Assembly (NCBI RefSeq): GCF_001424545.1
Contig: NZ_LMQL01000012.1
Location: 129,371-193,370, forward strand
Length of the DNA: 64,000 nucleotides
Source of the DNA: Ramlibacter sp. Leaf400
GTDB lineage: Bacteria; Pseudomonadota; Gammaproteobacteria; Burkholderiales; Burkholderiaceae_C
Direction: 5' to 3'
Below the pieces are notes generated by a model, which did not search any database, was not told the DNA's origin, and saw nothing but the letters and a program-made list of their open reading frames with translations. Shown piece after piece: positions 9,213 through 16,763 of the stretch (the first letter of the stretch is position 1; each line of letters starts with the position of its first letter). Made by a program: the position numbers and the translations under genes.

Positions 9213-11159
9213 ATGGCCAACAAGCAGCTGACCCGGGAGGAATACTCCGCGGAACTCGCGAGCCTCGCCGATCACTTGAAAAGCAACCACGAGCTCGGCG
9301 GCTTCCAGCGCTTCTGGGAAACGCCGAACGACTACCAGCGCTGGACGATGGACAACGCGTTCTGGGACATCGTGAAGCAGTTTCCGCCGCTCGTTGCCGC
9401 AGCCGGGAAGTTCCAGAAACCGGACGGCGGCGGCCGGTGGATCTGGAAGATCGTCTCGCCGGAACTGATGCAATCGATCTTCGGCGAAGAGGCCGACCGC
9501 CTCGCAGCCAGCCTGAACGAGTTGAGCACGGTCGACTGGAGCACGCGGTTCACACACCGGGACCGGCAGTTCCAGGAGATCGAAGCGCGCATGCTGGCCT
9601 ACCGCCGCTACCGGGAGTTTGTCGCCGGACTCCAAGCGGCCGGCGTGACGCAGTACAAGACGGCACTCACCGACCACGGCCTCTCGGCCAGGGAGCTGAA
9701 GGACCTGGACACATTCATCGCCGGGAAAGCGGGGGACATCGACAAGGCCCGGAATCCAGACGCGAAGGAGCCGCTGTTCGAGGCGCCGAAGGCAGGCCGG
9801 CACCCCAGGTTCGACGACACGGAATACACGCTCTACCTGAGGGAGCTCGGGGCGAAGTACCGGGACGTTCTGGAAAGCATGACGGGCTCCAGCGGCATGT
9901 CGCTGGACGATACGCAAGTCGAGAGGATGATGGCGAAGCTCGAGGACTTCGATTACGCCGAAGTCAGCGCCACGCTCGGCGCGCAAAAGCGCTGGCCGCC
10001 GCAGGACGAGCATGGTTTGAACGCAAAGACGTACGAACTGCTGGCGAAGCTCCCGCAGGCGTTCGCCAGGGCTTTCGAGGAACAAACGGCCAAAGCCATC
10101 CAGGACGCCATCCAGAACAGCCTGCAGTTGTTCAAGAGCAGCGAAGCCTCGTCCCGGAGCTGGGCCTTCGACAGGCTGCGCCACCTGAAGAACCTGCTGC
10201 GCTGGCTGTCGCGGAAGATCCCGATCGAGTCCCAGGCATTCATCGACGCGCGAACGGCAATCGCGCGCGAGTTCGATCCGCGTTGGGCGGCAATGTCTGC
10301 CGGCCCGCTGCACGAGGAGTACATGGGGCAGATCAGGTTCTCCGACAGCAATGCGCTGCCGCTGACCGGCGAGTGGCCGCAGACGCTGAACCCGGCCAGG
10401 GACTGCATCTACGCCCACGTGTTCCTCGACAAGGCCATCAAGGACGTGGCGACGGGCAATATGCTCTTCGTCGAAGCGGGCGATCAGCGCTATCAGTTCG
10501 GCCTGCAGGCTCTCCCGGGCGACTCCGCCTACCTGTGTGTCTCGGTCCTGCCGGAGAACGGGCGCAACCCCGACCTGATCCGGACGCTGGGCAAGGCCTT
10601 GCTCGCCGCCACCGGCGAACTCGAGTTCGTGGTCACGCCCATCGTCGAACGCTCGGCCGTCGGCACGCTCAGGATGAAGATGTCCAAGGCCGATGCCGCC
10701 CGGCTGCCGGCCCGCATCGAGGAACTCGCCGCGAAGGCGGATGCCAACCGCACCGCCGCGGCGGTGCTGCCTGAAAGCTTCGCCAAAGGACAGAAGTGGC
10801 CCTACAAGGACGAAGTGCTCACGCCGGAAAGGGTCCGGGCAGCGATCGAGACGGCCTGGGCGCACAACCGGGGCGAAGAGATCGACGTTCTGCACATGCG
10901 CGTCAATCACTACCGACCGGGTTACGAATGGGACCTGGAGGTCGGCCCGCTCCAGGTGCCGGTAGCACGCCTGGTCTTCTCGTACATCGGCATCGTTTTC
11001 CAGCACAAGGGCAAGGTCTTCGCCGTGGAAGACGGCATCCAGGTCCGGCAATTCTGGAAAGGGTTCGGCCAGGGTTACGGCGACGACCTCAACATCCTGT
11101 TCTGGGGCGCCAAGCCGTTCCAGCTGTCGCCCGAACAAGTCCAGCGCATCGTGAAATAG
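9213..11159 (+). CDS. Large hypothetical protein, 648 residues, second gene of an unknown pair
   Basis: No family is recognised. The start was chosen at the ATG at 9213, which gives a 14-bp spacing from the gene above; extending upstream would overlap it. The protein is soluble, without signal peptide, membrane helices, Walker motifs, HExxH, or Cys clusters. About residues 1-330 are predicted helical and charged, rich in Glu, Lys, Arg and Trp. About residues 370-648 look alpha/beta, with alternating strand-like stretches (ELEFVVTPIVERS, ARLVFSYIGIVFQHKGKVF). Codon use is more A/T-tolerant than in the neighbours. It is probably a stable partner of the 137-residue protein (inference). No toxin, nuclease or ATPase motif was seen, so defence or stress roles are speculation. 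Confidence 0.7.
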   Translation: MANKQLTREEYSAELASLADHLKSNHELGGFQRFWETPNDYQRWTMDNAFWDIVKQFPPLVAAAGKFQKPDGGGRWIWKIVSPELMQSIFGEEADRLAASLNELSTVDWSTRFTHRDRQFQEIEARMLAYRRYREFVAGLQAAGVTQYKTALTDHGLSARELKDLDTFIAGKAGDIDKARNPDAKEPLFEAPKAGRHPRFDDTEYTLYLRELGAKYRDVLESMTGSSGMSLDDTQVERMMAKLEDFDYAEVSATLGAQKRWPPQDEHGLNAKTYELLAKLPQAFARAFEEQTAKAIQDAIQNSLQLFKSSEASSRSWAFDRLRHLKNLLRWLSRKIPIESQAFIDARTAIAREFDPRWAAMSAGPLHEEYMGQIRFSDSNALPLTGEWPQTLNPARDCIYAHVFLDKAIKDVATGNMLFVEAGDQRYQFGLQALPGDSAYLCVSVLPENGRNPDLIRTLGKALLAATGELEFVVTPIVERSAVGTLRMKMSKADAARLPARIEELAAKADANRTAAAVLPESFAKGQKWPYKDEVLTPERVRAAIETAWAHNRGEEIDVLHMRVNHYRPGYEWDLEVGPLQVPVARLVFSYIGIVFQHKGKVFAVEDGIQVRQFWKGFGQGYGDDLNILFWGAKPFQLSPEQVQRIVK

Positions 11160-11227
11160 CGCCCGCCGCGGGCGCGGCGAAATGCCGGAAAGTGCGCGGG
11201 CTCGACCGAGGGGTGCGCCGGAATGAC

Positions 11228-11233
11228 GAGAAT
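11228..11233 (+). promoter_or_regulatory. -10-like hexamer, possible leaderless start
   Basis: GAGAAT lies 6 nt before the amidohydrolase ATG with no Shine-Dalgarno. It fits the leaderless pattern seen at many genes in this window. Confidence 0.4.
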
Positions 11234-11239
11234 TCCCCT

Positions 11240-12283
11240 ATGCACGTCTTCTTCAACCAGCACCACGCCCTCCACCACGGCCGGCACGAGATGTTCCGCG
11301 GCGAGCTGGTGCCATGCTTCGAGGTGCCGGCGCGCGCGGACTTCGTGCTCGAGGAACTGCAGCGGCGGAACCTGGGCGCGCTCGCCCAGGCGCCCGACAT
11401 TGCGCTCGCGACGCTCGAGCGCGTGCATGCGCCGCGCTACCTCCAGTTCCTCTCCACCGCCTGGGACGAATGGGTGGCGCTCGACCCGAAGAACGCGCAG
11501 CGCGACGCGCTGCCCTCGTACTGGCCGATCCGCACCTTCCGCAGCGACGTGCTGCCGGCCAGCTTCCCGGCCCGCATGGGCCTGTTCTCCTTCGATGCCG
11601 GCTCGCCGATCACCGCCGGCACCTGGACCGCGGCGCGCCAGGGCGCGGCCTGCGCGGTCGCCGGCGCGCAGCGCCTGCTGCAGGGCGATCGCGCCGCGTT
11701 CGCGCTGACGCGCCCGCCCGGCCACCACGCGGGCGCCGACTTCTTCGGCGGCTACTGCTTCCTCAACAACGCGGCCCTCGCCGCCCAGGCGCTGCGCGAC
11801 GGCGGCCTGGCCCGCGTGGCCATCCTGGACGTCGACTACCACCACGGCAACGGCACTCAGGCCATCTTCTACGAGCGGCCCGACGTGTTCTTCGCCAGCG
11901 TGCACGGCGATCCGCACACCGAGTACCCGTACTACCTGGGCTACGCCGACGAGCGCGGCGCGGGTGCGGGCGCAGGCTTCAACCTCAACCTTCCGCTGCC
12001 GCGCGGCACCGGCTGGCCGCGCTGGCGGGAGGCGCTGGGCCAGGCGCTGCAGGCCATCACCGGCTTCGGCGCGCAGGCCCTGGTGGTCTCGCTCGGCCTG
12101 GACACCTTCGAGGCCGACCCGATCTCCGGCTTCGCGCTGCGCAGCGACGACTACCTGCGCATGGGCGAGGCGCTGGCCGCGGCTGGCCTGCCCACGCTGT
12201 TCGTCTTCGAAGGCGGGTATGCGGTCGCCGAGGTCGGCGTCAATGCAGTCAACGTGCTGCAGGGCTTCGCGCAGGCCGGCTGA
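11240..12283 (+). CDS. Histone deacetylase family protein, acetylpolyamine amidohydrolase-like
   Basis: This 347-residue zinc hydrolase belongs to the arginase/deacetylase superfamily. It removes acetyl groups from acetylpolyamines or related acetylated amines in the cytoplasm. The catalytic features of class II-like bacterial enzymes are present: RPPGHHAG with the charge-relay histidine pair, DVDYHHGNGTQ with metal-binding Asp and His, and SLGLDTFEADP with the second metal Asp. The last motif and the C-terminal FEGGY are typical of the family. Length is normal. No ribosome site precedes the ATG, but a -10-like GAGAAT lies 6 nt upstream. It stands alone, followed by a long inverted repeat that may act as a transcription barrier. 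Confidence 0.88.
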   Translation: MHVFFNQHHALHHGRHEMFRGELVPCFEVPARADFVLEELQRRNLGALAQAPDIALATLERVHAPRYLQFLSTAWDEWVALDPKNAQRDALPSYWPIRTFRSDVLPASFPARMGLFSFDAGSPITAGTWTAARQGAACAVAGAQRLLQGDRAAFALTRPPGHHAGADFFGGYCFLNNAALAAQALRDGGLARVAILDVDYHHGNGTQAIFYERPDVFFASVHGDPHTEYPYYLGYADERGAGAGAGFNLNLPLPRGTGWPRWREALGQALQAITGFGAQALVVSLGLDTFEADPISGFALRSDDYLRMGEALAAAGLPTLFVFEGGYAVAEVGVNAVNVLQGFAQAG

Positions 12284-12293
12284 GGTCGCGAGA

Positions 12294-12399
12294 AACAGAA
12301 CACAGAGGCACGGAGGCACAGAGGAACACAGAGGTTCTCAGGAAAATTTCTTCTTCCTCCTCCTCTTTTCTCTGTGCCTCCGTGCCTCTGTGTTCTGTT
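12294..12399. repeat. Long perfect inverted repeat (30-bp arms)
   Basis: The left arm (12294-12323) and right arm (12370-12399) are perfect 30-bp reverse complements. They are built from reiterated CACAGAGGCA/CGGAGGCACAGAG words, with a 46-nt pyrimidine-rich loop between them. The loop holds a further short dyad, GAAC-acagag-GTTC. This would form a very stable stem in RNA and could end transcription of the amidohydrolase gene. It differs from the other repeat families in the window. Confidence 0.85.
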
Positions 12400-12497
12400 C
12401 CCGACGCGTTGGCGACACGCAGGGGGTGAATCCCGATGCGGCGCTTCGCCGGTTGGCTTCAAATCGACCGCTTTGCGATTCGATCCAAGGAGACCCG

Positions 12498-13469
12498 ATG
12501 CGCCGCCGACAACTCATCCAATTCGCCGCCGCGGCGGCGGCCACGCCCGCGCTGCCTGCCTTCGCCCAAGGCGCGGGCGGCTTCCCGAGCAAGCCGATCC
12601 GCCTGCTGGTCGCCTTCCCGGCCGGCGGCCCGACCGACATCACGATGCGCCAGCTGGCCGACAACGCCGGCAAGCTGCTGGGCCAGCCCATCGTCGTGGA
12701 GAACAAGCCCGGGGCCGGCGGCACGCTGCCCGCCCAGCAGCTGCAGACCTCGCCGGCCGACGGCTACCTGCTGGCCCAGATCCCGCTGGGCGTGTTCCGC
12801 CTGCCCTACACCACCAAGATCACCTGGGACCCGGTCAAGGACATCGCCTACGTCATCAACGTGACCGGTTATGCCTTCGGCATCGTGGTGCCGACCGACA
12901 GCCCCATCAAGAACTGGAACGACTTCGTCACCTATGCCAAGGCCAACCCGGGCAAGCTGAGCTACGGCTCGACCGGCACGCTGACCAGCCCGCACCTGAC
13001 CACCGAGCTGATCGCGCAGAAGCTGGGCATCCAGCTCAACCACGTTCCGTACAAGGGCAGCGCCGACCTTGCCCAGGCCATCGTCGGGGGCCATGTCATG
13101 GCGGCGGCCGACTCGACCGGCTTCGCCCCGCTGGTGCAGTCGGGCAAGCTGCGCGTGCTCAACACCTGGGGCGAGAAGCGGCTGGAGAAGTTCGCCGATG
13201 CGCCCACGCTCAAGGAACTGGGCCTGGACATCGTGCAGAACTCGCCCTTCGGCCTGGGTGCGCCGCGCGGCACGCCGCCCGAGGTGGTGGCGAAGTTGCA
13301 CGACGCCTTCAAGAAGGCGATGGAAGACCCGAGCTACACCCAGGCGCTGGCACGCTACGACATGCTGCCCATGTACATGAGCTCCACGCAGTACACCAAG
13401 TTCGCGCAGGACACCTTCGCGATCGAGAAGGCCCTGGTGGAGAAGCTGGGCCTGGCCAAGCCCAACTGA
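12498..13469 (+). CDS. Tripartite tricarboxylate transporter substrate-binding protein (Bug family)
   Basis: This 323-residue periplasmic solute-binding protein is of the Bug/TctC type, very abundant in Burkholderiales. The N-terminus is a signal peptide (MRRRQ, an Ala-rich core, cleavage near FAQG at about residue 20). The mature protein begins with the family strand KPIRLLVAFPAGGPTD and later has the pseudo-nucleotide-like loop ENKPGAGG and the NHVPYKG stretch. The ATG at 12498 has AAGGAGA upstream. No TctA/TctB membrane genes are nearby, so it is an orphan binding protein whose ligand (often a carboxylate) and partner transporter cannot be told. Confidence 0.92.
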   Translation: MRRRQLIQFAAAAAATPALPAFAQGAGGFPSKPIRLLVAFPAGGPTDITMRQLADNAGKLLGQPIVVENKPGAGGTLPAQQLQTSPADGYLLAQIPLGVFRLPYTTKITWDPVKDIAYVINVTGYAFGIVVPTDSPIKNWNDFVTYAKANPGKLSYGSTGTLTSPHLTTELIAQKLGIQLNHVPYKGSADLAQAIVGGHVMAAADSTGFAPLVQSGKLRVLNTWGEKRLEKFADAPTLKELGLDIVQNSPFGLGAPRGTPPEVVAKLHDAFKKAMEDPSYTQALARYDMLPMYMSSTQYTKFAQDTFAIEKALVEKLGLAKPN

Positions 13470-13563
13470 GTTCTGGCCGCGAGCCGGTGGCGGGCCGGGG
13501 ATCATCAGCGTCGTCTGACGCCCGAACGCGGCCCCGCTGCGGCCGGGCAGCGGGGGGCGGAGC

Positions 13564-13569
13564 GACAAT
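13564..13569 (+). promoter_or_regulatory. -10-like hexamer, possible leaderless start
   Basis: GACAAT lies 6 nt before the PuuD-like ATG, so transcription would begin at about the start codon. There is no Shine-Dalgarno. Confidence 0.45.
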
Positions 13570-13575
13570 CCGCCC

Positions 13576-14337
13576 ATGCCCGCGCACAAGCCGCTCGTCT
13601 GGCTGCCGGCCTGCCATCGCCACCTCGACCTGTCCGACCCCGGCGGCTACACCGTTCTGGCGGACCGCTATGCCGCGGCCGTTTGCGAGCTCGGGCTGCA
13701 GCCGGTGCTGTTCCCGATGGCCGGGGCGGGCGATGTCGGCAACCTGCTGCCGCTGGTGGATGGCGTGTTGCTCACCGGTTCGCCTTCCAACGTCGAGGCC
13801 ACGCACTTCGGTGCCCTCGCGCTCGACACCGACCTGCTGGATCCGCGCCGCGATGCGCTCACCATGGCCCTGGTGCGTGCCGCGCTGGCCGACGGCACCC
13901 CGCTGTTCGGCGTCTGCCGCGGCCTGCAGGAGATGAACGTCGCGCTCGGTGGCACGCTGTACCAGCGGGTGCACGCCGAGCAGGGGCTGATGGACCACCG
14001 CGAGCCGGAATCCGACAGCCTGGAGGAGCAGTTCGCCGAGCGCCACGAGGTGCTGCTGGCGCCCGGCAGCGCTTTCGCGCAGTGGGCGGGGGGCACTCGG
14101 GCGCAGGTGAATTCGCTGCATGGGCAGGGCATCCGGCGGCTGGGCGAAGGGCTGGTGGCGGAGGCCCATGCGCCCGATGGTTTGATCGAAGGAGTGCGGG
14201 TCACGCACGCTTCGGCCTTCGCGTTCGGGGTGCAGTGGCATCCGGAGTGGCGGCATGACTCCAATGCGTTCTACGCGAGGACGCTGGAGGCGTTTGCGCA
14301 GGCCTGCCGAGAGCATTGTCGGCGGAGGACGCAGTGA
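13576..14337 (+). CDS. Gamma-glutamyl-gamma-aminobutyrate hydrolase family protein (PuuD-like)
   Basis: This 253-residue class I glutamine-amidotransferase-fold hydrolase is typified by PuuD, which cleaves gamma-glutamyl-GABA in putrescine degradation. The nucleophile Cys sits in GVCRG at about residue 114 and the His-Glu pair in QWHPEW at about residues 222-224. Early family motifs GYTVLADRY and LLTGSPSNV are present. The length fits. Its position close to an acetylpolyamine-amidohydrolase-like gene hints at polyamine catabolism, though a Bug gene lies between them. The start ATG has no ribosome site but a -10-like GACAAT 6 nt upstream. Confidence 0.88.
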   Translation: MPAHKPLVWLPACHRHLDLSDPGGYTVLADRYAAAVCELGLQPVLFPMAGAGDVGNLLPLVDGVLLTGSPSNVEATHFGALALDTDLLDPRRDALTMALVRAALADGTPLFGVCRGLQEMNVALGGTLYQRVHAEQGLMDHREPESDSLEEQFAERHEVLLAPGSAFAQWAGGTRAQVNSLHGQGIRRLGEGLVAEAHAPDGLIEGVRVTHASAFAFGVQWHPEWRHDSNAFYARTLEAFAQACREHCRRRTQ

Positions 14338-14665
14338 GGTAGGGGCTTGCTGGGCGCTTCGGGGTGCGCGGCAGGCGGTGCCTGCCGCGTGGGAACGGTG
14401 TGCAGGTGCGGACACGATCGAACCCGGACCGCGCTGCTTGCTTCGTCCTCGGAGCGCCCCCACCCTGCCCTCCCCCGGAGGGGGAGGGGAAAGACAAGGG
14501 GCCCGGACCGAGGCACGCGGACAACGAGCAGCGGCTATTCCTCCCTCACCCTCCGGGGAGGGTTGGGGTGGGGGCGCTGGCGGTGGAGAGCGCAGTGCGA
14601 GACTCCCTGGGCCCCGCCGGGGACCCCTGCCGCAGGCCACGGACAGCAATGAGCAGAAAGCAGCC
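14338..14665. other. Gene-free region holding the C-rich repeat pair
   Basis: These 328 bp lie between the convergent PuuD-like and HAD genes. No gene is supported. The centre is the inverted repeat pair at 14452-14582, which may serve as a two-way terminator. Confidence 0.6.
14452..14582. repeat. C-rich interspersed repeat, inverted pair between convergent genes
   Basis: The copy at 14453-14493 (GCGCCCCCACCCTGCCC, then CCCGGAGGGGGAGG) faces an inverse copy at 14540-14580 that ends GGGTGGGGGCGCT. The architecture and spacing match the pairs in uvrA and at 49197-49318. The position between two converging genes is typical for REP/BIME-like elements. Confidence 0.8.
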
Positions 14666-15466
14666 TCAGCGCAACGACAACACCGCCCGCGCCACCTCCG
14701 AAAACCCCGCCCCCCGCTCTCCCTCCGTCACATACGCCGGCTCATGCGACAGCTGCCCCGCGAACCGCCGGATGTTCGCCACCCCCACGCTGTGCGGAAA
14801 GTGCTCGAACATCAGCACGTCGTTCGTCGAGTCGCCCACATAGACCCAGCGCCCGATCTGCGCATCCAGGTCCAGGTCCAGCAGCGTCCGCGCGATCCAG
14901 CGCGCCCCCGACAGCTTGTGGTGCGCCCCATACCAGCCGTTGATGTGGATCGAGCTGACGGTCGCATTCATCCCTTCGCTGCGCATCAGCGCCACGACCT
15001 CGTCGATGCGCTCCTGCGGCAGCTGGGTGAACTCGCTGTGGTCGATCGCGATGTCGGTTTCACGCCCCGCGCTGTCCTGCGCGCGACGGGCGCCGGGCAC
15101 CTCACGCTCGATGCGCGCCAGCACGCGCTGCATGCGAGCGAAGTTCTCCGCGCGCTCGGCCGAGGGCTGCTGGTACAGCTTGCGCAGCCGGCCGCCGGCC
15201 ACGCGCACCAGCGCCACCGCCCCGTTCTCCGCGACGATGGCGTCCACCGGCCAGGCCTGCGCGAATGGCTCGCTCCAGCCCACGGGACGGCCGGTGATGG
15301 GGATCACGTGCAGGCCCGCGGACTTGAGCGCGCCGAGCGCGGCCAGGGCGTCGGCCGTGATCGCGCCCTCGGTCGTGAGCGTGTCGTCGATGTCGGTGAA
15401 AACGCCGAGGACGCCGCGGCGGGCGTCCTCGGGCCAGGAGCGAAGGGGCGGGATGTGCTGGGTCAA
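14666..15466 (-). CDS. HAD family hydrolase (class IIB, Cof/MPGP-like)
   Basis: This 266-residue cytoplasmic phosphatase is of the haloacid dehalogenase superfamily. Motif I is DIDDT (nucleophile Asp near residue 25, acid Asp near 27), motif II is the Thr in ITGRP, and motif IV is GDSTND near residue 217. The large cap insertion is of type C2, as in Cof, sucrose and mannosyl-3-phosphoglycerate phosphatases. I chose a TTG start at 15466 because it overlaps the S41 peptidase stop as TTGA and places motif I at the expected distance; no ATG exists in that region. The two genes are therefore translationally coupled. The substrate is unknown. Confidence 0.82.
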   Translation of the reverse strand: MTQHIPPLRSWPEDARRGVLGVFTDIDDTLTTEGAITADALAALGALKSAGLHVIPITGRPVGWSEPFAQAWPVDAIVAENGAVALVRVAGGRLRKLYQQPSAERAENFARMQRVLARIEREVPGARRAQDSAGRETDIAIDHSEFTQLPQERIDEVVALMRSEGMNATVSSIHINGWYGAHHKLSGARWIARTLLDLDLDAQIGRWVYVGDSTNDVLMFEHFPHSVGVANIRRFAGQLSHEPAYVTEGERGAGFSEVARAVLSLR

Positions 15467-16713
15467 GGTTGCAGGCGGCGCCCGTTCCAGCCGGGCTGGT
15501 ACATCGGGGAATCCGCCGGAGGGGCCTCCGGCCGGTCGAGCAGGGACGCGCCCCCGGATTGTTGCAGCACCGAGGCGGCGAAGGCCGTCGCCGTGCCGGT
15601 GGGGCAGTTGCCGGTGTCGATGTGGTTCAGCGCCGCGGCCAGCAGAGGCTCGCTGGTGCTGCCCAGCGAGGTGCGCGGGTTCTCGGCCACGCGGCACTGC
15701 ACCGGGAAACCGTCCTGGTAGTCGCCGAAGCCGGCGGCGTTGTAGACCTGGAACTCGATCGGGAAGTACGCCTGGCCGCAATTGTCCTTGCGGTAGAAGC
15801 CGTAGGGCTTGCCGCAGGTGCGGTCGCCCACCAGGATCACCTGCACGCCGACGCCGCGCAGGCTGTTGACGATGGACTCGCTGGCCGAGCAGGTCAGCTG
15901 CGACGTCAGCACGTACAGCCGCGGCAGCGACAGCTGGGGCAGGGGATGGCCCAGGGCGTACGTGGACTCTTCGCGCTGCACCCGCGTGCTGAAGAGGAAG
16001 GTCTCGGTCGCGCTCTCCGAGGAGCGACGGTCGTTGAAGCGCACGCTCTCGAACAGCTGGCCGTCGACGGCCGGGCCGGCCACCATGGCCGCAGCCGTCT
16101 GCGCGACGTAGATGAAGCCGCCGGCGTTGTAGCGCAGGTCCAGCACCAGGTCCTGGATGGCGCTGTTGCGCAGGCTGGTGAAGGCGGTGATCAGCGCATC
16201 CTGCGCGCCGCGGCTGTGCTCGTTGAACAGCACGTAGCCGACCTTGCGGCCGTTGCCGCTGCGCACCGTGCGCACCAGCGGCACGGGGTTGGCCGACGAG
16301 GCCATCGCCGCCGCGGCCGCCGCGTCCGACACGTTCTGCATCACGTCGGCGGCGGCGCTGCTCATCGTCATGCTGAAGCGGTCGCGGGGCCGGCCGGTGG
16401 CGTCGGGCGTGCGCACCAGCAGCGCGTCGAAGTAGCCGGGCAGCGAGCCGTGCTGCTGCGTGTCGGCCTCCTGGATCTCGTTGGCCCAGAGGTAGGCCTC
16501 GTGCATGTAGCTGCGCAGCCAGCGCTGCTGGCCGTCCACCGTGCACTGGCCGGCGAGCGTGGACGATTCGGGGAAGAGGCCGCTGGAGACCAGGGCGGTG
16601 GCGGTGTCACCGGTGGTGCCACCCCCGCCGCCGCCGCAGGCGGCCAGCAGGAGCGTCAACGACGCGGCGGTCAGGAGGGCTGCTGCCCGGCGCAGCGCGG
16701 CGACATGTAACAC
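15463..16713 (-). CDS. S41 family peptidase, lipoprotein
   Basis: This 416-residue tail-specific-type serine peptidase is anchored as a lipoprotein. The signal peptide ends in LLLAAC (lipobox Cys near residue 26), followed by a run of glycines. The S41 catalytic Ser is in TCSASES, near residue 278. The Lys is in GKPYG about 24 residues later, which matches Prc/CtpA spacing. No clear PDZ domain is seen. The start is GTG at 16713 with GGAG about 9 nt upstream. Acting in the periplasm or outer membrane, it may degrade or process envelope proteins. Its stop overlaps the HAD hydrolase start, so the two are coupled although functionally unlike. Confidence 0.85.
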   Translation of the reverse strand: MLHVAALRRAAALLTAASLTLLLAACGGGGGGTTGDTATALVSSGLFPESSTLAGQCTVDGQQRWLRSYMHEAYLWANEIQEADTQQHGSLPGYFDALLVRTPDATGRPRDRFSMTMSSAAADVMQNVSDAAAAAAMASSANPVPLVRTVRSGNGRKVGYVLFNEHSRGAQDALITAFTSLRNSAIQDLVLDLRYNAGGFIYVAQTAAAMVAGPAVDGQLFESVRFNDRRSSESATETFLFSTRVQREESTYALGHPLPQLSLPRLYVLTSQLTCSASESIVNSLRGVGVQVILVGDRTCGKPYGFYRKDNCGQAYFPIEFQVYNAAGFGDYQDGFPVQCRVAENPRTSLGSTSEPLLAAALNHIDTGNCPTGTATAFAASVLQQSGGASLLDRPEAPPADSPMYQPGWNGRRLQP

Positions 16714-16763
16714 GGCTCGACTCCACGATGGAGCGGCCGATTATTGCTGGGCTTGAGCGGCGA

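Noticed and set aside
12294-12399. CRISPR-like repeat
   Set aside because: There are only two inverted arms and no regular spacer array. The direct repeats within the arms are too short and there are no cas genes.
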